Shown: positions 12,192-24,200 of the stretch, piece by piece
Layout of the letters: each line of letters opens with the position of its first letter
Numbering within the stretch: position 1 is the stretch's first letter
Assembly: GCF_014805685.1 (NCBI RefSeq)
Contig: NC_060891.1
Location: 3,263,001-3,327,000, forward strand
Length of the DNA: 64,000 bases
Direction: 5' to 3'
Source: Silurus meridionalis
Lineage: Eukaryota > Chordata > Actinopteri > Siluriformes > Siluridae
Program-made: the position numbers and the translations under genes
The notes under the pieces: model-generated
Databases searched by the model: none
The model's input: the letters and a program-made list of their open reading frames with translations, nothing else
What the model was told of the DNA's origin: nothing

Positions 12192-12549
12192 CAGGGGTCA
12201 CCAACCTTTTTGAAACTGAGAGCTACTTTTTGGGTACCGATTAATGCCTCCCTCCAAGGCTCTAACTCTCACTCAGCCTCTCCCTGCTCTAAATCACCTA
12301 CACCTGTTCCCCATTACCTTTCCCCCTTATAAGGTCTCTCCGGTTTGTACTTCTGCCTCTGCCTTGTATATGTTTAGACTAAATAAAGGCAAGGTGTTTA
12401 ACCATATTCTGGTTTCCCACTCTTGGTCTATCCGTGACAGATTTAAAAACGAATAGCAACAAAAAATATTAGCGCCACTTACCAGTGAGCTGCATCTGTG
12501 GTGAACTATTATTAGAAAAGGCCCGCGGGCACCATGTTGGTGACCCCTG
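12192..12549. mobile_element. hAT-type MITE, copy 2
   Basis: Ends CAGGGGTCAC and GTGACCCCTG are perfect inverted repeats. Flanking octamers CTCTATAT and CTCTATAG match 7 of 8, a clear hAT target duplication. It shares the sequence just inside the left end with copy 1 (104-402). Its middle is replaced or interrupted by LTR-like sequence. Confidence 0.85.
12245..12439 (+). mobile_element. Solo-LTR-like insert inside the MITE
   Basis: Runs from TG to CA, is C/T-rich, and carries a TTATAA motif at about 12330 and an AATAAA signal at about 12382 before GTGACA. This is the order expected of a short LTR. No flanking target duplication is evident (ATTAA against GATTT), so the assignment is tentative. 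Confidence 0.35.
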
Positions 12550-13339
12550 CTCTATAGAGCTCTGACCTCAACCCTATCGAACACCTTTGGGATGAATTGA
12601 AACACAGACTGAATCCCAGGCTTCCTTAACCTCACCTACTTTAGTATCCGACCAGGACACTTTTGTGGCTCCACAAGTACATTTCAAAATCTAGTGGAAC
12701 ATCTTCTCAGGAGAGAGGAGGTTATTATAACTCAGAATGGGGATTAAATGTGGAATGGGATGTCCAAAACACACAACAATCTTATGGTTAAGTGTTCTAT
12801 TGATAAATAGAGGCAGTGTTTAATTCATAGCTTATTTAATTAGTTAGAACACAATAAAAACGTTTTTCAGATTAGCCGTGTGTGTGCTTTACGTTGCCAG
12901 GGTGACCCAACATCTTGTTTACTCTTATATGCGCATAATTTCCTGCACTGAACACTGCACTTTTACAGATAGTAATTATTACCTTCATCTCGAGTCAGTG
13001 TATTCTTTCTACCCTTGCATATCTTCCATGGTGTAATTACCCTTAGCCCTCAACTACTCTCTTGGATTGGTTTTGACCTCACTAGAAAAGGTCTAAAATT
13101 ATTGGCACCCTTGATAAATAACAGGCATAAATAAATACACCATGTACCGTCCCAGTCAGCTTTCCTATTCTGGGAGTGTTGGGTGTTGAAGCGGAAATAC
13201 ACCCCGGATGGAAAAATACACAAGTACACAAAGGACATACACATTTACGCACTTAAAACCGTAAAGCGGAACATATCTGTTTTCAGTCCAGATGAATTTA
13301 TTCATTAAAGATTTGTTTTTCAAGAGTTTCAAAAAGTCA

Positions 13340-13412
13340 TGGCTGCTTTAAGACCATGTTCTTTGCTAAAAGCGCTATACAAATAAAAATGTATTGAAAT
13401 GAAAAGGTGTAT
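13340..13412 (+). repeat. LINE-like 3' tail fragment
   Basis: AAAAGCGCTATACAAATAAA followed by a TATTGAAATGAA run, the same 3' end as the elements at 17392-17706, 52395-52935 and 53960-54175. The short A/T/G-rich tandem tail is typical of L2-type LINEs in fish (inference). Confidence 0.55.
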
Positions 13413-14344
13413 AACTGGGTATAAATAAATATCCTTGTTTGTGTGTGCTGTATATAAAGCTACACACAAGCGCATGCCCAACCTAAACCCTGTTCTATTC
13501 ATCAGAGGTCACACACTCATCACTGATGATCCCAGCTTCTCCTGTCACTGTCCCACACTCTCTGTATGAGCAGCTCTCAGGGGGTCTGGATGGTTTCTCC
13601 AGAGTCTCTGAAGGGTTTTTACTCTCTCTGCAAGATCATATTCTTTTTTCCTACTGTGCCTCCTTGTGTTCATCTCTCCTGAGCGTATCCCGTTCCAGAT
13701 GGCCGGCTAAAGCCATTACCCGACTTTGAGCGAGCGGATTGTGTCGGTCCGGTCACCCGATCTCAATCCAATGGCTCTTCATTTATGTTGTCAGCACCTG
13801 CTTAAGCAGCTGTTGGACATGTTAAACTGTGAAACGCTGCTCATTTTGCACATAATCAGACCGTAGAATCTGATGCATTAGTGTCGCTCAAATAATTGTC
13901 ATCGGAAGAAAAAAAAAATCTGCTAATTCATCAGATTTCTTTATTCGGTCCAACACTGAGAGACACATTTCGTTCTTTGAAATGGTGATGAAACTAGAGA
14001 TCTCTTCCTTTCATGTCTCTTGAGATGAAGAGATCTCAAATGATAACAGCCCAAGCCACAAACCAATATTCCCTTTTTCCCCAAGAATTTCTCTTGCAAA
14101 CTTGACCTCATTTCTGCATCCTTGTTCATGTTTTTTTTTAGCTCTTTTAATACCCAGGGAACGGTTGAGGAACGAGATAAACAGTTTTATGTAATGTGTC
14201 ACTTAATATGCATAAGGTAGTCAACATGGGTAAAAATGTTAATACGTATATAATAAAATTAAAAAATGTTTATTCATCACTATCATTAAATTTTTCTCAG
14301 TTTCATGTGGTTATTGAAGGGGGGGAAAATGCCTTTTAAATACT

Positions 14345-14525
14345 ATCTCACATATAAGCTGTGGTGTATTTGAGTGGTGTATTTGAGTACATTTGAGTAA
14401 ATGTACTTCGTTCCTGTACTTAAGTCATTTTTTGGAGTATCAAAGATATAAGCAACTTTTACTCTACTCAACCACATTTAGGGTTCAATAGATGTACATT
14501 TTACTCCACTATATTTTAATTGCAA
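14345..14525. repeat. ACTCAAGTAC-type dispersed repeat
   Basis: Runs of TTTGAGTA, GTACTT and TTTTACTCTACTC resemble 32770-32945 and 59655-59805. Probably one old non-autonomous DNA transposon family; ends not resolved. Confidence 0.4.
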
Positions 14526-15893
14526 TGATCATTACTGATTACATTTTCCACCTTTGTCGAAAATGTCATTAAGGCTCTGCCCTTGTCCTCATCTACTGCC
14601 TGTGAGCGACTTTTTATCACTGTGTCCTCATTTTCAGTCCGAAAAGAGCAAAATTCCCAAAACTTTGAGACTGAGGTGAATCAAATCACAGTAAGCTCTG
14701 AATATTTGTATTTATTTATCTAAAATTGTTTACTTTAATTCAATTCTAATAATTCTTCTCCTTTTGTAACATGATTTTGTACGATTATTTATTCAGTTCA
14801 TTCTGGCATGTTGAAGAGGCTGTTGTGTTGGTGGACTAGTGCATCTTTGAGCCTAAGTTTAATAGGCGTAAATCAGAAAACCTTGGACCATTTACACTCA
14901 TGCATGTAAGTGTTAAAGAAGCAGTTTGCATTTTTTTCAGCTGCTTGACCTTCATTGAAACTTTATAAACCAAACCAGACATTTTTTTCAAAACCCAGAG
15001 GCAAACAAATAGCTGCATGGGTTGAATACAGTGTTTTTAAATGTATATTTATAAAAGCTACAGAATACTTAGTCCTGATTGGTCAGAAGGTATTATTTGC
15101 AGCTCACAATAGTCCAAATTGCAGGTTTATTTATATGCATAAATGCTTGTTCTAATATGCCATGGTGTCAATAGAACAGCTAGCACATGCACAGCATGCA
15201 TGATTATATATATTTTAAACTGTGCTGCTCTTTACCAAAGAAGAACAATGTAATTTTGTATTATATTTCATTATAAATCCAAGCACTGAACTGGTGTTCT
15301 TTTTGTCCCGGTTATTTTGCTGTCCTTCATCTGGCTAGGTTTGTTTATCGCAGCTCGTAAAACTGTCTGGTGAAAATGTCTAAAATATATTCTGTTGTAT
15401 GTGTACAAAATATTTGGTTTTCTTGTAATAGACCAACATACCAAACAGGAAATAAGACTGTATCGCAAAAAAAGACTTTGCACGCTAACAAAAACGTTCT
15501 CTTCGGGACTGTCCGTAAACTATGCAACAAATGTCATGCCACCTACTGGTGAAGAGTGACAATTAAATTCTCAAAATACTTTGATCAATCTGCCATATTT
15601 GCAATTCCTCCTCCACATTTGATCCAAACTGCACCAGAGTTGGCTTGCATCATCTTGACATCTTGCTGCCCATTTGCTCATCCAGACCTTTTCTTCTACA
15701 GTCCTACAGAGAATTCTATTATGCTCATGTTCAAATCCTAAACATCATGAGAAAAACTATGAATCTCTCCGAATCCTTCTAAATGTATTTAGTGTTGCAT
15801 GATACAGCACAAAGAGCAAATAAGCTTAGTTTTAGTTTGTATTTTCTATTATTCCTAGTTTATTGTGCTGGTTATGTTTGTTATAACTGCAGC

Positions 15894-16257
15894 ATATATG
15901 GACAAAAGTTGGTGGACACCTGAGCATAAGATTCATGCATTTTAACCATCCCATTCCACATTTAATCTTATAATCAACTCAACACTTCTGGGAAGATGTT
16001 CCACTAGATTTTTGTGGAGATTTGTGCTCATTCACAGGAGTCAGGTTCTGATGTACGTGAGGTGACGAGGTTTGGATGCAGTTTCAATTCGTCCCAAAGG
16101 TGTTCAGTAGGGTTGAGGTCCAAGCTCACTAGCAGACCACTTAAGATCTTCCACTCCAGCTCATTGAAAGCATATTTTCATGGAGTCTTCAGGGTCTCCT
16201 AGTTCAAGTAAAGGGAAAATGAAATGCTTCCAAAACGCATCCACAAACGTCTACGAT
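15894..16257 (-). mobile_element. Tc1/mariner-derived relic
   Basis: Begins with the family terminus (TATATGGACAAAAGTT, GTGGACACCTGA) and runs through the transposase-derived centre in reverse orientation. The far terminus is lost. Confidence 0.8.
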
Positions 16258-16491
16258 TTGCACTTAGACACTGCTATTGAATCCTATCCACATTTTTATC
16301 ACGAATAATTTAAAGAATAGTTACAGTATAATCTTTTTTAACATTCCAATAATGCACTTAAAGATGATTATAATTTAGATTAGAGTTATATTTATGACAT
16401 CGTAAAGGATATAAGTCAAGTGGGCGGAAACAAGCAAGACATAAGCCCTTGTTTGAAGAACTGGAGTTACTTCGAAATGCTGATATTTTTA

Positions 16492-16492
<1 letters not shown>

Positions 16493-16535
<43 letters not shown>
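16493..16535. repeat. (CA)n microsatellite
   Basis: About 20 units. Confidence 0.96.
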
Positions 16536-16537
<2 letters not shown>

Positions 16538-16589
16538 GACAATGGTAAGTACTACAGATCCATCTCAGCAATGCCTAGCAACTCTGACT

Positions 16590-17391
16590 GTGTACATTTG
16601 TTTATTGTGACAGTAGCTATAATCCACTGACGCAGATTAATCGGGTGGCAACTGCATGACTAGCGGGAGCTAAAATCACGAGTGACGATGGATACGAGTG
16701 TGCGCACACTTCACAAACACGGCAGGCCGTGTTAACACTTGGCAGACGAAAAAGCAATGAGATGCAGGAGGAATCCGATATTTAACAAAGGATCTAGTAT
16801 TTAGAAGAAAAATAAAGAAAATGACCTCTCAGAGAGCAGACGTGATCGATTTAAGTTGTGAAATCTATCATGCCGCTCTTCCCTTGAGTTATTTTTGCCT
16901 TTCGGAAAACGGTTCTTCTCCGAGTTGAAGTATTCATAGTTGTTTTTTAATTAGTTTTATATTATTCAAACCGCTTTGGAAAAAAAAAAACACCAAACAG
17001 CTTGTAAATGCCATAATTAGCTCTGTCTTAATTACAGCGAGAATGACATTTATGCTCTTTTCCATGATACTATTTAATGAAGCCATGTTGATTCAGCCGT
17101 TGCTGCAGATTTCCTGCATTTCTATCTCTCCCGCTTTCTTTCTTTCTCTCTCGGAAATCTGGTGATGGCGAATTAGTTCGCATCTCCGTTCAGCTGATGC
17201 TCAGCCAAGCCGAAGCAATGTCAGTGGATAGTAAGACGCCTGGCATGCACTCGACGCTTGGCACCGCATCGCGCTAAGCCTTTAGCGACCGCCTCCAGGC
17301 ACAGACGGGCATCGAGTGTCTGAGGACACTGTGCTATCAAAATGTCAGATATCTGCATCAAATAGAGCGGGAACCGATCGGGTTCCAGTCA
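16590..17391. promoter_or_regulatory. Candidate conserved noncoding / enhancer block
   Basis: About 800 bp free of recognisable repeats, unlike its neighbours. It has higher sequence complexity, and paired homeodomain-type cores: TTAATTAG near 16949, CATAATTAG near 17012 and CTTAATTACAG near 17027. It includes CAGCTG, at about 17192. No ORF of note. FUT9 lies in a gene-poor area in other vertebrates, so a distal enhancer is plausible. The call rests on sequence texture only. Confidence 0.35.
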
Positions 17392-17706
17392 ACGAACTGT
17401 ATAAGACTGTAGAAAGGACATTACTCAAAATCTCACACTCCGGTACTCATGGAAGTTGTCACCCTCCAGTGTTTTGTATTGTTTTTAAGACTTATAATCA
17501 CACTCCTGGAGGTTGGGTTCCCCTTTTGAGTCTGGTTCCTCTCAAGGTTTCTTCCTCATAACATCTAAGGGAGCCTTTCCTTGCCACGATCACCCCAGGT
17601 TTGCTTATCAGGGATAAAAATATCATTCCCTTTATTTATTAAATTCTTTAATGCTGCTTTGAGACAATGTCCATTGTGAAAAGTGCTATAAAAATAAACT
17701 TAAAAA
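17392..17706 (+). mobile_element. LINE-like 3' element, copy 1
   Basis: Contains TGTATAAGACTGTAGAAAG, TCTGGTTCCTCTCAAGG, TTTCTTCCTCATAACATC, then GCTGCTTTGAGACAATGTCC and a TATAAAAATAAACTT tail. The same word order occurs at 52395-52935, and its 3' half at 53960-54175. The shared 3' end and A-rich tail suggest a retroposon, but its class is inferred. Confidence 0.65.
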
Positions 17707-18235
17707 TTGTTTATATGTTTACAGGACAAAATATTGGTGCAAAAAAGACAATGACCATCTCAAGGCTTTCATAATTCTTTTTTTTTTTATGTGGCTGTTG
17801 TTCCAGCTACGTTGTTATGCATAAGAAAGGAAAAGTGGGACGGCTGTTGATCTTCTAAGCGCCTCGCTGTCTTGCCTTTGTACAGTATTCAACCCCTTTT
17901 TGAGAAATAAAGTAAAAGATGTTGGTGTAAATATTCATCTCTATTGCTGTGAAACTTCAGAAGTAAAATTAGTTCTGCAACCAACTGCTAGCAGACTGGA
18001 ACGGAGTCAAGCAGTTCGTCAAATGGCCTACAGTTGTTCCTGAAAGGCCTTAGAGTTTGTTAGAGATCAGATGAACATACCATATCATGAAGATCATAGA
18101 GGCTTTAGCAAAACAAGTTCACAAGTTCTGGAAAAACGGTCAAAAATGAAGCTTGAGTATGAGGGCATTAAACCAAGAAGCAACACGAGAGAGATGCTTC
18201 ATTGTCTAAATAGTGTGCTTCAAAAGTTATAAGCA
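17707..18235. other. Non-coding stretch
   Basis: Nothing beyond AT-rich sequence and a short T run was recognised. Confidence 0.4.
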
Positions 18236-18535
18236 AACTATATGGGACGAAATTTTGTGGACACCTGATCAGAAAATTGAACATCCCATTCCATATTATA
18301 AGTGAGATTCATTCAGCTACAAGAATGTTAGTTAAGTCAGGTGCTGATGTGGGTGAGGTGAGGGTGCAGTGTTTCAGTTCATCCTAAAGATGTTCAATAG
18401 GTGTGAGGAAACTTCTGTTTAGCAGGATACTCAAGATCTTCCAATACAAACCATGTATATTATATATTCATTGAGCTGGCTTTGTCTACAGGGGCATCGT
18501 CATGCTGGAACAGGTTTTGGTCACCTAGTTCCTGT
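18236..18535 (-). mobile_element. Tc1/mariner-derived relic
   Basis: A degenerate terminus (TATGGGACGAAATTTTGTGG) and the reverse-orientation family body up to CATGCTGGAACAGG, with an internal deletion. Confidence 0.75.
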
Positions 18536-19108
18536 GAGGGATAAATTAAATATTACCATAGCCAAAGACCTGCTATACAATTGCATTATTGCCCCCAGAC
18601 AAATATATTGGATTTGTTAAACAGGTGTATAATTGTTTTCCATGCTGAGATAAAAAAAATCTATAGACTACTTATTGTTTTCCAGGTCACTAATAGTGGA
18701 TTTTTTCCCATTCCTACAGGAGCCATAATGGTCTCTGATAGTGACCCTGAGGTAAAAGAGATTGTGTACCTTGACAGCAAGATAAGGCTTTCACTTTGGT
18801 TTCCACTATTGGTGACCATATCACAGAGCAGATTTAACAACTAGGCCATTATGGGTCAAATCTAAAACAGCAGAGACAAATTTTAAAGCCGATACAAGTG
18901 TACCAATTGCACCAAGGTGGGGCAATACATTATCTGTTGCTACAAATACCTTCCATGAGGTAGTGGTGCTAGAAATCATTACTGTAGATTTTGATTGAAA
19001 AATGTTTATTATAAACCATTAGCACATATAGCGATAATAATGTGGGCCTTATTTTTGAGAATGTCTTTGTTATGTAGTCATTCGTAAATGTTTAGCAACC
19101 AAACCAAG

Positions 19109-19133
19109 CAACAACAACAACAACAACAACAAA
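19109..19133. repeat. (CAA)n trinucleotide repeat
   Basis: About eight ACA/CAA units. Confidence 0.9.
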
Positions 19134-19249
19134 ATCCTGTCACATTCGAGCACACACGAGCGAAAATGACCAAATGACAACTTAACAGTGAAAGAGCTGT
19201 GAAATATGCTACATGCAGCTCAGCCATATTACCATTTTAGCTACATAAC

Positions 19250-19253
<4 letters not shown>

Positions 19254-19310
<57 letters not shown>

Positions 19311-19315
19311 ACACA
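19254..19315. repeat. (CA)n microsatellite with CG interruptions
   Basis: Pure CA for about 44 bp, then CACG variants. Confidence 0.95.
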
Positions 19316-20008
19316 ACGGAAGCGTAACTACTTTATTGGTGGTTCCTTTTTCTTTTGTATTTATACACTGTGATGTATAAACTTGTATCATGTCTCTACT
19401 TTTTATATATTTGCACATTTCTTTCCTTTGCTGCTGTAACACTGCTGTAATTTCCCCACTGTGGGACGAATAAACGTATATCTTTTCTTATCTTATCTAA
19501 TTGTTTTGTGTTTTTCAGTACGAAATGAAACTTTAATTCAATGCCCCATTTCTTGTATAAATGCATATGCAAACAATTTATGAACAAATACTTCCAGATA
19601 TATAGATAATCAGGGTAGTGTTTCATAACTCACTGCTTGTTACACAATGGCATCATGCTCAGTTTTTTTTGTTGTCTAGGCTTGTGGTTGAACATGTTTT
19701 TTTTTCTGTCTGAAACACACAGGAATACAGAGCAACCTCATATGGCATGACAGCCTTGTTCCATCTGCTCTATTTCTTTTATGTCCTCTGCTTTTTCATG
19801 GTTTCTGTGCTGGAAAAATCTTCTCTTAGATGTTTCTTTTCTGGTTGGCATGTTTGCAGCACAGTAGTGTCGCTTTCCATTGGATAGTTGGAAATGATAA
19901 TAGTAAAAAAAAACACCCATTACAGGGACAAAATGTATGGATAATGGTATATGATTTTGAACCATAATGCCACAATTTAGTTCCTCTTTGCTGTTATAAG
20001 AACCTCCA

Positions 20009-20394
20009 CTATTTTGTGAAGATGTTCCACTAGATTTTGAAATGTGTGCTTGTGGATATTTGTGCTTACTCAGCCACAAGAGTGTTAGTAAAGACAGGTA
20101 CTGATTAGGTGAGGAGGCCTGGCGTGCATTTAGCGTTCACATTCATTCCAAAGTAGGGTGGTTCAGTAGGGTTGTGGTCGATCTCAAGATCTTTCACTCC
20201 AACCCATGTACAGCATATTCTGAAGAAGCTGGCTTTGTGCCCAGGGGCATTCTGGAGCAGATTTGGTTCACTCCTAGTTCAAGTAAAAGGTAAATGCAAT
20301 GTTACAGCATCCTAACACATCCTGTACAAGTGTGGGTCTCCAAGTTTGTGGTAACAGTTTGGAGAAGGACCACATACTTAATACTTTTGTAAGA
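20009..20394 (-). mobile_element. Tc1/mariner-derived relic
   Basis: Reverse-orientation body from GAAGATGTTCCACTAGATTT to GTGGTAACAGTTTGG and CCACATA. It joins a second repeat at about 20395. Confidence 0.75.
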
Positions 20395-20640
20395 ATTTGA
20401 GCGAGTTTGACCAGGGCCATATTTTGATGACTAGGCATCCTGGTCAGAGAATCTCCAAAACTGCAGTTTTTGTCGGATGTTCCCGTTCTGCAGTGGTCGG
20501 TATCTTTTAAAAGTGCTCCGAAGAAGGAACAGTGGTGAACCGGCGACAGGGTCATGGGCAGCCGAGGCTCATTGATGCACGTGGGGAGCGAAGGCTGGAC
20601 TGTGTGGTCCGTCCAACAGATAAGCTCCTGTAGCTCAAAT
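20395..20640 (-). repeat. Second dispersed repeat fused to the Tc1 relic
   Basis: Read on the - strand it carries CCTCGGCTGCCCATGACCCT, CCACTGCAGAACGGGAACA and AGATTCTCTGACC in the order known from an abundant teleost interspersed element (recognised from general knowledge, name uncertain). Ends not resolved. Confidence 0.5.
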
Positions 20641-20814
20641 TTCTGTAGAAGGTAATGCTGTTAATGCTCGATGGGTAGATTTGTTTCAAGTGATTTTGCA
20701 CAGAAAGAGCAGAGTCATGCGTAGAGGTACGAGACACAGAGGGGGTTCTTAGAGAACTCCCATAAAAGGTGTGGACATGTGCAGCATGCTCGCCGTCCCC
20801 AGAGATTTCCGCTA

Positions 20815-20937
20815 ATAAAGGGACAGTATTTATAGAAGCTCTTTTCAATGCATCTCATTAATCTCGGACTATCCACCCGAACGCCTGGACACCACACACT
20901 CCACACAGAGCAGAAGAAACATAGAACATCACAGAAG
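20815..20937 (+). promoter_or_regulatory. Candidate fhl5 promoter and 5' noncoding exon
   Basis: A TATTTATAG box at about 20828 lies some 30 bp upstream of a short C/A-rich segment. That segment ends in CAGAAG with a donor (GTACTG, exon end 20937). The first coding exon begins 154 bp downstream after an acceptor at 20090+1001 (AG 21090-21091). The spacing suits a TATA promoter with a short untranslated exon 1. Not proven. Confidence 0.35.
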
Positions 20938-21093
20938 GTACTGTATAACGCAGTTAGTGTCCTTTCTGTGTTATTATATGTTGGAGTACACCTAAGTAAC
21001 TGCCTGGTAAAAAAAAAAAGCATGCAATTATATTGAATATAGAATTACAATTTTGCTGGAACGGTGCATAATGTCCGCTCTTTGTAAACAGCA

Positions 21094-21252
21094 ATGTCTA
21101 CCGAACGATTCGACTGCCATTACTGTAAAGACTCACTGCTGGGAAAGAAGTACATCCTAAAAGAGGACACCCAATACTGCACCAAGTGTTACGAGAACCT
21201 CTTTGCAAACTGTTGCGAGGGTTGTTCCTTACCGATCGGGTGCAACAACAAG
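21094..21252 (+). CDS. fhl5: fhl5 coding exon 1
   Basis: Acceptor TTTGTAAACAG precedes the ATG by two bases. Encodes residues 1-53 (half LIM and the start of LIM1). Donor AAG/GTAAGG, phase 0. Confidence 0.92.
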
Positions 21253-24200
21253 GTAAGGAATGGGAATGGTTCTATAAAGTCTAGTCACAAAGGTCAAAGG
21301 TTTTGCAGGAAGTTGACCAGAAATTGCGCACAATCATTCACTGCAAATATCACTGTTGGATAAGCAAAAGAATACAAGAGATGCTAATACAAGAATACAT
21401 GCTAAGCTACTAAATTAGTTGATATTGAATTTGTAAGTTAGCAGTTAACTGCATTGTCTGCTAACTGCGAACCACCGAAGTACATTAGCTGGTTAAAGAA
21501 AACACTTAGCAAAAGGTGTCGTTTCTCATTTTACTAGTAAAAATATATACATGTAAAAAAGACAGCACAATTATTTTTTTTAAAGCTAATCAATGATTTT
21601 TTGTCGTTACATGTCAGGATCTGTCCTACAAGGATCGCCACTGGCACGAGAACTGCTTCAAGTGCGGAAAATGCAACCGCTCTTTAGCGGAGAAAGCGTT
21701 CGCTGTTAAAGACGACCTTCTGCTGTGCACCGAGTGCTACTCGAACGAGTACTCGGCTAAATGCACGAACTGCACAAAAACAATCCTGCCTGGTAGGACA
21801 AACACACAAACAAGGTTACATCTCTAAATGTAACAATAAAAGGATACAAAAATACACAGTTTTTTCACAAATCATAGCTTGTAAAGGCTTGCAAGTAGCC
21901 GCATTATAAGAGGGCGAAAATGGTGCTTTAAAAAAAAAAGTTTAAATTCAATTCAAAAGCATTCACATACATATTCCAGGATGGCAAATGACCATTAGCA
22001 TTCCCACAAATCTGGGGTCTCCTGAAGGTAAAAATGGACACGCTTTTTAAAATGCCACACCCGCTTTTGCACGTCTCATTAATCAATGTGGGAAAATAAA
22101 TCGAACTAAAATAGCGCTCTCTGGCATATTAGGCTAATCCAAAGAACCCAAAACACACAATTAAACAGATGGTGTTGCTGTGAAAGGACAAGTTCGATCA
22201 CAATTCGCTAATCACTCAAGGCATTGTGGGTAATGAGACAGTAAGCACTTTGCAGAACAACAGGATGAGTATCGAGAATAAACACGAGAGTGCAAGTACT
22301 GGTGATTAGAAGAAGCAAGTGTGTCCTGGGACCCGGTAATAATATCGTTCCTGTTTGTCTTCACTGTTTTTCAGGCTCACGGAAAATGGAGTACAAGGGG
22401 AACAGCTGGCACGAGACCTGCTTTCTGTGTCAGCGCTGCCAGCAGCCGATAGGAACCAAGTCCTTCATCCCCAAAGATAGCAGCTACTTCTGCGTCCCCT
22501 GTTTTGAGAAGCAGTTCGCCTACCAGTGCTGCTCCTGCAAGAAAGTGAGTGATGCTAGCCTCCATTAGAATTTGATATCTCTATTTTAAAATCAAATTGA
22601 ATCAAGATTCTGTGAGGAGTGCACTTTAGACATTGAGCACCACTTTCACACAAACTTCTAAAAGAAAGATTGCATTTAAAATAAATATCCTTCAGCGATT
22701 TACTACCCCACTTATCTACTTAGAGTTATAATTGCATTGCAGATTATTTCTAGTGGTCAAAAATGGGTACTGCACCACACACAGAACCAGTGCACACTAA
22801 ATTAACATTTCGAGAATTTTCAGACAGCTGATAACAGGGTTGCCAATATAGTATTATTTATGCCAAATTGACCACCAAGATCCTAAAACCAAGAACCTTC
22901 CTCTTTTCCTCCTTCCTAGGTGCTCCATCCTTAGCATTCTTCTACAGATGTATATAAATAAATTTAGAATCAAATTGTATACATTGTATACATATACATA
23001 TTGTAGAATATGTGAGATTGTGACAGGGAAATGGGGATTAATAATGCCAGGGACGATAAACATCCCTTTATTTTTTCTTTTAAAGGCTATAAAATAGAGT
23101 TTCCCATTTCCAATCCCCTATTCCATTTTTACTCTAGTTTCAAGCATTTTGTGTGGGTTTTTGAGTTGTACCTGGGATGAAAATTGTGCGAAAATCTGGC
23201 AACCTTGGTTGAACACAGACTAACCAAGCTGCAAGGCTGTATTTTCGATGAGTGCATATGTAATGTAAATATCTTCAATCTTTCATTCCTACCAACCAGG
23301 AGCTTACTAACTTGATTCCACGTGTTTAAGCATGAGTGCAAGACCTTTGTAGATAAAACTGAAGACCCCTGGTCTGTAGCGAATCATTTCTGTATATCCA
23401 AAAAATAGTAGCAAATATCTCGGTATTGCAGACAAAAAGATCAGGATGGCAATTCAGTGATCGTGACCTCTGATAATGAGGGAATGGAAGTAATTTGTTT
23501 TAAGCTATATTATCATTATTATTATTTTTGTCTCTGAAGGCCATTACTACTGGAGGGGTGACCTACAACGATAAGCCGTGGCACCGTGAATGTTTCACTT
23601 GCATCGGATGTAAGAGACAACTGGCGGGGCAACGCTTTACCTCCCGAGAGAACTACCCCTACTGTCTGGAGTGCTTCAGCAACCTGTATGCTAAGAAATG
23701 CGTCGGATGCACCAAACCTATAACTAGTAAGTCTAAAAAATATAATTTACATATACACTATATGGACAAAAGTACTATGACACCTGACTTTTACAGTCAT
23801 ATTTGGTTTTTCACAAAACTGGTACCACAAAATTGGCAAACAATTGTACAGGACGTCTTTGGATAGCATAAAATTTTTCCCTTAGCATGAACTAGGAGAC
23901 CCAAAACTGTTCCATCGTCACAATGCCCATGATATCTGCTTTACATGGGTTGAAGTAGAAGATCTTGAGTGGCCTGCTATAGAGGTCTGACCTTAACTAT
24001 ATTGAACACCTTTGGGATAAATTGGAACGCTGACTGCACCCCAGGTGTGACCTTGTGTGGAAGGAAATCTAGGAGAACATCTTCCCAAAAGATCATTATA
24101 ACAGCAAATGCAGACTAAATATGGAATGGGATGTTTAAAAAGCCAATCTTTTGGTCAGGTGCCCACAAACTTTTCTCCATGTAGTGTCTCTTCAAATGAA

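Larger units (their letters stand above)
12161..12790 (+). mobile_element. Tc1-derived relic split by a hAT MITE
   Basis: The right part (12550-12790) carries CTGACCTCAACCCTATCGAA, which encodes a DLNPIE-like transposase motif, then the usual 3' portion of the family. The left part is reduced to ATGAAGAT before the MITE. A duplicated octamer flanks the inserted MITE. Confidence 0.7.
12791..15893. other. Non-coding stretch
   Basis: AT-rich, with a LINE-like tail at 13340-13412 and an ACTCAAGTAC-type repeat at 14345-14525. No gene, RNA or strong regulatory signal was recognised in the rest. Confidence 0.5.
18536..20008. other. Non-coding stretch
   Basis: Contains an AAC trinucleotide array (19109-19133) and a CA array. 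No supported gene. Confidence 0.45.
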
